A stretch of DNA of 39,520 nucleotides from an uncultured Roseburia sp. Lineage in GTDB: Bacteria > Bacillota > Clostridia > Lachnospirales > Lachnospiraceae. Where the stretch lies: positions 1-39,520 of the forward strand of contig CANPGM010000034.1 in NCBI GenBank assembly GCA_947573605.1. The letters run 5' to 3'. The position numbers were made by a program, and so were the translations under genes. The notes under the pieces were generated by a model that did no database searches, was not told where the DNA came from, and was given only the letters and a program-made list of their open reading frames with translations. This document shows, one piece after another, positions 35,844 to 39,520 of the stretch; the stretch's first letter is position 1, and every line of letters starts with the position of its first letter.

Positions 35844-36340
35844 TTACCTGATCCGGATCAATTCTGTCATAAACGAATTACATATGATATACAGCGGCGC
35901 ATATATTTTTAAAGTGTTCTTTTTTATGATTTTACCAATATTTGTTTTGGGAGGATAAGCATAATTATTTAAGATTTGTAAAAGTACGATTGGTGCATTG
36001 CAAATTACTTTAATTGGAGAGTGTTCAAATTTTCCTTTTTCTTTGTTATTTTCAATTGTGTATGCTGATAATCTGTTGCTGTCCAAACAATTATCTATTC
36101 GCAGAGTATTATCCAGTATAGTTTGAGATTCATCAAGTATTACGATTCATAATCGTTAATATTTTCAAGCTTGATGTAAAGCGTAATAGTAAAGCTTTCT
36201 AAATTCTTCTGGCATTCGTGACATCTTTATTTCTTTCAAAATCGGATATAACTGTATACTTAATATCTATTAAATCTTTGTTGACCAAAGCCTGAACAAA
36301 AAAATCTTTTGTTTTTTGATGTTATATCCATTTTTTCCAT
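35844..36340 (-). pseudogene. Decayed AT-rich gene of unknown family
   Basis: An ATG at 36340 (minus) follows the ribosome site AAAAGGAG and opens MEKMDITSKN. A shift in the A-run that follows opens KDFFVQALVNKDLIDIKYTV, ISDFERNKDV; a second shift gives MPEEFRKLYYYALHQA, then stops. The last 80 codons (36086-35844) are open again: NRLSAYTIENNKEKGKFEH to MTELIRIR. The pieces run in one direction and read like one protein broken by several frameshifts and nonsense changes. Base composition is much more AT-rich than the neighbours, suggesting transfer. I do not recognise the family. 35721-35843 and 36359-36456 show no supported gene. Confidence 0.5.
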
Positions 36341-36456
36341 AATGATATGACTCCTTTTACTTTTTAAGTATGATAACGCAAAAAAGTAATTTGAACTACA
36401 CTTTATAATGTTTTAGCTGGATTCATCGAAACATGTATGTTATGATAAACATCAGC

Positions 36457-36538
36457 GTGAAACGAAGTTCTCAGGCTCACAGCATGGGATTTTTTAAATA
36501 GGCAGTAAAGCTGCCTGGGAACTGCAAAAGCTTCGCAC
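36457..36538 (+). other. Foldable RNA leader upstream of kptA
   Basis: GTG (36457-36459), an AAA bulge and CGAAG (36463-36467) pair with CTTCG (36531-36535) and CAC (36536-36538). Inside, TTCTCAGG (36468-36475) can pair with CCTGGGAA (36514-36521, one wobble), and AGGCAG (36500-36505) with CTGCCT (36511-36516); these two helices share bases 36514-36516 and therefore compete. No T-run follows. No known riboswitch class is recognised. It ends 40 bases before the kptA ATG. Confidence 0.45.
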
Positions 36539-36578
36539 CAAAGAATGTGTCTGTACGAAAGGCGGGTGGAGAAAAAGG

Positions 36579-37130
36579 ATGGGAAAATTTGATAAGTTAA
36601 GTGTATTTTTAAGCTTGGTTTTGCGTCATAATCCGGACGCGGCGCAGATTACACTGGATGAACATGGATGGGCCAATGTAGAGGAACTATTGACCGGGAT
36701 AAATCGTACCGGCAGAACAATCGATATGGATATTCTCGAAGAGATTGTCGCTTCCGATAACAAACAAAGGTATCGGTTCAATGAAGATAAAACGCTTATC
36801 AGGGCAAATCAGGGCCACAGCATATCGGTAGACGTAGAATTGTCAGAACAGGAACCGCCGGAATTCTTATATCACGGAACGGCAGCCAGATTTCTGAAAA
36901 GTATAGAAAAAGAGGGCTTAAAGCCGATGAAAAGATTATATGTTCATTTGTCAAAAGATACGGAGACGGCGTTAAAAGTAGGAAAGCGTCATGGAGAGCC
37001 TGTTATATTGAAGATACATAGCGGTGATATGTATCGGGACGGATATCAGTTTTACCTGTCCGAGAACGGCGTTTGGCTGACAAAAAAAGTGGAGAATCGC
37101 TATTTTGAAACGCTGGATAAGAGCTTGTAA
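36579..37130 (+). CDS. kptA: RNA 2'-phosphotransferase (Tpt1/KptA family)
   Basis: 183 aa, full length for bacterial KptA. The enzyme moves an internal RNA 2'-phosphate to NAD+, giving ADP-ribose cyclic phosphate; in eukaryotes this finishes tRNA splicing, while the bacterial substrate is unknown. Visible motifs: LSLVLRHNPD (R16-H17), LDEHGWANVEELL, RYRFNEDKTLIRANQGHSI (R75, H80), FLYHGTAARFLKSI, LYVHLSKDTETALKVGKRHG and FYLSENGVWLT. These cover the RNA-binding N-terminal and ADP-ribosyl-transferase-like C-terminal lobes. GGAGAAAAAGG precedes the ATG. It sits beside a decayed gene and a GH53 gene, neither functionally related, as expected for a patchily distributed gene. Confidence 0.95.
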   Translation: MGKFDKLSVFLSLVLRHNPDAAQITLDEHGWANVEELLTGINRTGRTIDMDILEEIVASDNKQRYRFNEDKTLIRANQGHSISVDVELSEQEPPEFLYHGTAARFLKSIEKEGLKPMKRLYVHLSKDTETALKVGKRHGEPVILKIHSGDMYRDGYQFYLSENGVWLTKKVENRYFETLDKSL

Positions 37131-37163
37131 ACGGCGATAAGGAAAAAGAAAAGGGAGGGAGCA

Positions 37164-38468
37164 ATGATGAAAAATCAGACAGGGAAAAAATTATTGGCAG
37201 TTTGTGTCGGAGTCGGATTGTGCTTGTCCGTTCTGCCGGGATGCGGAACAAAAAATCCGGAAGCGGACACGGAAACGGAAGGATCGGCTGGAACAGAAAA
37301 CAGGGACGGCGGAATTTCCGTTGAGCCGATTGCGGGTATATCCGACGACTTTATCTGCGGCATGGATGCGTCGTCTGTGCTTGTCAATGAAAACAGCGGC
37401 GTCACCTATTATAACTTTGAAGGAGAAGAGCAGGACGTATTTCAGACACTGGCGCAGTCCGGCGTAAATTATATACGCTTGCGCGTCTGGAACGATCCGT
37501 ACGATGAAAACGGCAACGGATACGGCGGCGGAAATAACGATGTTGCTACTGCAGCAGAACTCGGAAAACGTGCAACCGAATACGGGATGAAAGTCTGCAT
37601 TGATTTCCATTATTCCGATTTCTGGGCCGACCCGAAAAGGCAGCATGCGCCGAAAGCATGGGAAGGAATGAACATCGAAGAAAAATGCGGCGCGCTTTCC
37701 GAATTTACAAAAGAAAGTCTTGCAGAATTGATTGACGCCGGTGTGGACGTCGGAATGGTGCAGATCGGAAATGAAATTAACTACGGAATGTCCGGTGAGA
37801 CAGATACGTCAAATGTAATGATGCTTTTGGATGCGGGAAGCCGTGCGGTCCGTGAAATATCCGAATCTTATGGGAAAGAGATTCAGATTGCCGTTCACTA
37901 TACGAACATCGAAAATAAAGCGGAAATTATGGATTTGGCAACAAACTTAGCCGATGCCGGAATTGATTATGATATCTTTGCGTTGTCTTATTATCCGTTC
38001 TGGGACGGATCGCTGCAGAACATGAAACGTGTTGCCGAATTGATTCAGGAAAGATATGACAAAAAGGTTTTAATTGCGGAAACTTCTTATTGTTATACGT
38101 CCGAAGACGGCGACGGAAGCGGAAACAGCTTTTCCGGAACCGACGATCTTGTGGACGGCTATGACGCGACCGTACAGGGGCAGGCATCCATGATCCGCGA
38201 TATCTGTGCGGCGGCAAATGAAGTCGGCGCGCTTGGTATTTTCTACTGGGAAGGGGTATGGATTCCAGTCGGAGAGGCTTCTGCGGATAACGCTCCGATC
38301 TGGGAGGAATACGGAAGCGGCTGGGCAAGCAGCTATGCCGCAGAGTATGACCCGGAGGACGCGGGATTGTATTACGGAGGCTGTTCCTGGGATAATCAGG
38401 CCATGTTTGATTTTGACGGTTATCCGCTTGAGTCTTTAAAGGTATTTCAATACATAAAAAATCATTGA
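37164..38468 (+). CDS. GH53 endo-beta-1,4-galactanase lipoprotein
   Basis: 434 aa. The N-terminus is a lipoprotein signal peptide with lipobox VLPGC (C27), then an acidic/Thr-Gly linker (28-60), so the enzyme is anchored outside the membrane. The GH53 barrel begins FICGMDASSVLVNE. Landmarks are NYIRLRVWNDPYDENGNGYGGG, CIDFHYSDFWADPKRQ, VQIGNEINYG (acid/base E204), FALSYYPFWDG and VLIAETSYCYTSEDGD (nucleophile E306), then GIFYWEGVWIP. It cleaves beta-1,4-galactan side chains of pectin (type I arabinogalactan). The start is ATG 37164 (or 37167) behind AGGGAGGGAG. No galactoside transporter is adjacent; transcription may continue from kptA, 33 bases upstream. Confidence 0.95.
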   Translation: MMKNQTGKKLLAVCVGVGLCLSVLPGCGTKNPEADTETEGSAGTENRDGGISVEPIAGISDDFICGMDASSVLVNENSGVTYYNFEGEEQDVFQTLAQSGVNYIRLRVWNDPYDENGNGYGGGNNDVATAAELGKRATEYGMKVCIDFHYSDFWADPKRQHAPKAWEGMNIEEKCGALSEFTKESLAELIDAGVDVGMVQIGNEINYGMSGETDTSNVMMLLDAGSRAVREISESYGKEIQIAVHYTNIENKAEIMDLATNLADAGIDYDIFALSYYPFWDGSLQNMKRVAELIQERYDKKVLIAETSYCYTSEDGDGSGNSFSGTDDLVDGYDATVQGQASMIRDICAAANEVGALGIFYWEGVWIPVGEASADNAPIWEEYGSGWASSYAAEYDPEDAGLYYGGCSWDNQAMFDFDGYPLESLKVFQYIKNH

Positions 38469-38493
38469 CAGCTCCGGACAAAAAAGTTATGAT
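38465..38493 (+). promoter_or_regulatory. Consensus sigma-A promoter at the end of the GH53 gene
   Basis: TTGACA (38465-38470), 17-bp spacer, TATGAT (38488-38493). The -35 overlaps the GH53 stop codon. It is among the best promoters in the window. Confidence 0.85.
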
Positions 38494-38524
38494 AGTCCTG
38501 TTAAAAAAGATACGGAGGTACTTT

Positions 38525-38563
38525 ATGTTAAGCATTGTGGTAGTGGAGAATACGGCGAACTGA
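38525..38563 (+). CDS. 12-aa mini-ORF MLSIVVVENTAN
   Basis: ATG 38525, stop TGA 38561-38563, with ACGGAGGTACTTT (GGAGG six bases before the start). The peptide is hydrophobic in the first half. It is the first ORF of the small transcript and has a better ribosome site than many real genes nearby. Function unknown; a leader or regulatory peptide is the simplest idea. Confidence 0.45.
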   Translation: MLSIVVVENTAN

Positions 38564-38663
38564 ATAGCTGCCGGGCGGCGTCACAGGAGGCTGTAAGTCT
38601 GCCCATATGTCGGTTTCATAGCCGGCATATCTACCTTAAAAGTTGTCAATACAGATAAAAAGG

Positions 38664-38690
38664 GGCATGACGGTACGGTCATGCCTTTTT
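38664..38690 (+). terminator. Terminator of the small transcription unit
   Basis: GGCATGAC (38664-38671), loop GGTACG, GTCATGCC (38678-38685), T5. A-run/T-run flanks extend the stem. Confidence 0.85.
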
Positions 38691-38741
38691 CATACGTGCA
38701 ATCGGAAAACCATGCAGTATCGCACCTGTAATAAGGAGGAT

Positions 38742-38801
38742 ATGCGTGGTTTTTATATTCTTGGGAAACCGGTTTTTTTAAGAGAAAGGATGAAAACATG
38801 A
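38742..38801 (+). CDS. 19-aa mini-ORF overlapping the MutS2-like remnant
   Basis: ATG 38742 with AAGGAGG just upstream encodes MRGFYILGKPVFLRERMKT; its TGA (38799-38801) overlaps the next ATG (38798) as ATGA. The ribosome site is strong but very close to the start. It may be a coupled leader ORF like the one at 26645, or chance sequence around a decayed gene. Confidence 0.3.
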   Translation: MRGFYILGKPVFLRERMKT

Positions 38802-39337
38802 TTTGTACGGAAACAATACTGGAATTTGATAAAGTAAGAAATCTTTGGAAAACGTTTGCGCTGACGGAAGCGGCAAAGGAAAAGATTGCGAAATTTAAAA
38901 TCGGCGGGAGCGTAATTGATAAATCTTCCTCAGGAAACAAGCTGTTTATAGAACCGACTAAAGCCGCTCTATCGGCTGGCGCTCGGCGAAGCAGGCGAAA
39001 GCTGCGCGTTTTATATTGCCGGAAGACTCGGAATGACGGACGAAATGATTCAAACCGCCGCGAAAGCTGCATACGGCGGGAAATCCCGAAGGAGCTAAAG
39101 GAAAGCATGCGGGGAAACCGGATTGAGTAAGAAAATCCGACTCGTGTCCGAAACAGGAAAACATCCCGGCGCGCCGGAACGCATGGAGAGCAATTTCGGC
39201 TCGGAGACAGCGTGATGGTATATCCCGAAAAGAAAATCGGGTTTGTCTGCGGGACCGCAAATGAAAAGGGGGTGCTGCGCATACAGCTTCCCGGTAAAAA
39301 AATAGTCCCAATTCTCCCTTGTGTTGATTTGAAATAG
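38798..39337 (+). pseudogene. MutS2-like pseudogene lacking the ATPase core
   Basis: Three fragments of one MutS2-related protein in order. First, from ATG 38798: TILEFDKVRNLWKTFALTEAAKEKI, then abruptly GGSVIDKSSSGNKLFIEP, the clamp-region motif. Second, in the next frame (38964-39098): PLYRLALGEAGESCAFYIAGRLGM, the end of the ATPase domain. Third, back in the first frame (about 39185-39337): RLGDSVMVYPEKKIGFVCGTANEKGVLRIQ, the post-ATPase beta domain. The Walker motifs and most of the clamp are gone, lost in at least two internal deletions plus frameshifts. Intact relatives are about 600-800 aa. Recognition rests on remembered family motifs. Confidence 0.7.
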
Positions 39338-39520
39338 CATTGAATAAATATTGCTTTAGTATAAATGACGTCCCTTTTGCCGTATGTGCTGATGGTGCCA
39401 GCCACTGACAATTTCACGAGTTGCAGCTTGAACCAAAAGATTGGCTGCACTATAATAAGAATCATAAATCGGAATTTGCAGATGAATTTATAGAACTTTC
39501 CCTATTTTTCAAGGCTTTTA
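39328..39520 (+). pseudogene. Interrupted reading frame running off the window
   Basis: One frame reads FEIALNKYCFSINDVPFAVC, ADGASH, TGA (39406-39408), QFHELQLEPKDWLHYNKNHK and SEFADEFIELSLFFKAF to the edge. Composition is protein-like and there is no other stop. A TGG-to-TGA change would explain the break. It is either the start of a decayed gene or the upstream part is fortuitous and a gene begins later. Family not recognised. Confidence 0.35.

Larger units (their letters stand above)
38500..38690 (+). ncRNA. Candidate small RNA or attenuated leader (promoter to terminator)
   Basis: The transcript expected from the promoter at 38465 contains a 12-codon ORF with a strong ribosome site, then GGGCGG (38573-38578) pairing with CTGCCC (38599-38604), then ATATGTCGG (38605-38613) pairing with CCGGCATAT (38622-38630), and ends at a terminator (38664-38690). 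Total length about 190 nt. The 5' end is inferred from the -10 position. The class is not recognised; riboswitch-type, small-peptide mRNA and sRNA readings are all open. Confidence 0.55.

Noticed and set aside
35721-36578. AT-rich stretch as a mobile element or prophage scar
   Set aside because: No transposase, integrase, terminal inverted repeats or target duplications could be found by eye; only a decayed ORF is supported.
39406-39408. In-frame TGA read as selenocysteine
   Set aside because: No SECIS-like hairpin seen immediately downstream, no recognised selenoprotein family, and decay of neighbouring genes makes a nonsense change simpler.
38581-39465. A 294-codon open frame on the minus strand
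   Set aside because: It lies antisense to the MutS2-like remnant and the edge fragment, has no ribosome site, and its Arg/Ser/Phe-rich translation looks like a shadow of coding sequence.

Overview
The window looks like chromosome from a clostridial Firmicute, most likely a Lachnospiraceae-type gut anaerobe. The evidence is gene content and style: strong AGGAGG-type ribosome binding sites, TTGACA/TATAAT promoters, a T-box in front of valS, the Firmicute rel-hemZ-hisS-aspS order, a soluble CZB chemoreceptor, a DUF6056-type membrane protein and several Gram-positive envelope glycan genes. Species cannot be told from sequence reading alone.

Layout. 1-4603: a TetR-controlled RND efflux permease (TTG start, palindromic operator in the promoter) followed directly by its probable repressor. 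4611-7740: promoter, valine T-box and valS. 7858-14088: a small zinc-ribbon protein, then an envelope glycan cluster (GT2 glycosyltransferase, polyprenyl-phosphate sugar phosphotransferase, LCP ligase, rhamnosyltransferase-like GT2, DUF6056 multipass protein). 14312-16045: a membrane HtrA-type protease with a long repetitive N-terminus. 16106-20405, minus strand: GH13 amylase, proC, a lone crotonase and an acyltransferase-3. 20600-24335: mutY, then glf (UDP-galactopyranose mutase) and another GT2. 24401-26477, minus: CZB chemoreceptor and cyclophilin. 26645-27591: an Arg-rich mini-ORF coupled to a GNAT protein. 27630-27702, minus: tRNA-Ala(CGC). 27948-35667: rel, MBL hydrolase, hemZ, hisS, aspS.

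The last 3.8 kb (35721-39520) is more accessory in character. It holds an AT-rich decayed gene, an RNA 2'-phosphotransferase (kptA) behind a foldable leader, a GH53 galactanase lipoprotein, a compact promoter/12-codon ORF/hairpins/terminator unit, a MutS2-like pseudogene that has lost its ATPase core, and an interrupted reading frame running off the window edge.

How the parts fit: the glycan genes at 8085-14088 and 22110-24335 would supply lipid-linked initiation, rhamnose-like and galactofuranose residues, and LCP-mediated attachment to the wall. The rel to aspS block joins stringent-response signalling to tRNA charging. GH13 and GH53 are consistent with life on plant or storage polysaccharide. 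The best candidates for something undescribed are the small transcription unit at 38465-38690, the structured leader of kptA, and the mini-ORFs coupled by ATGA overlaps at 26645 and 38742. No CRISPR array, intact transposase, prophage or obvious defence island is visible.
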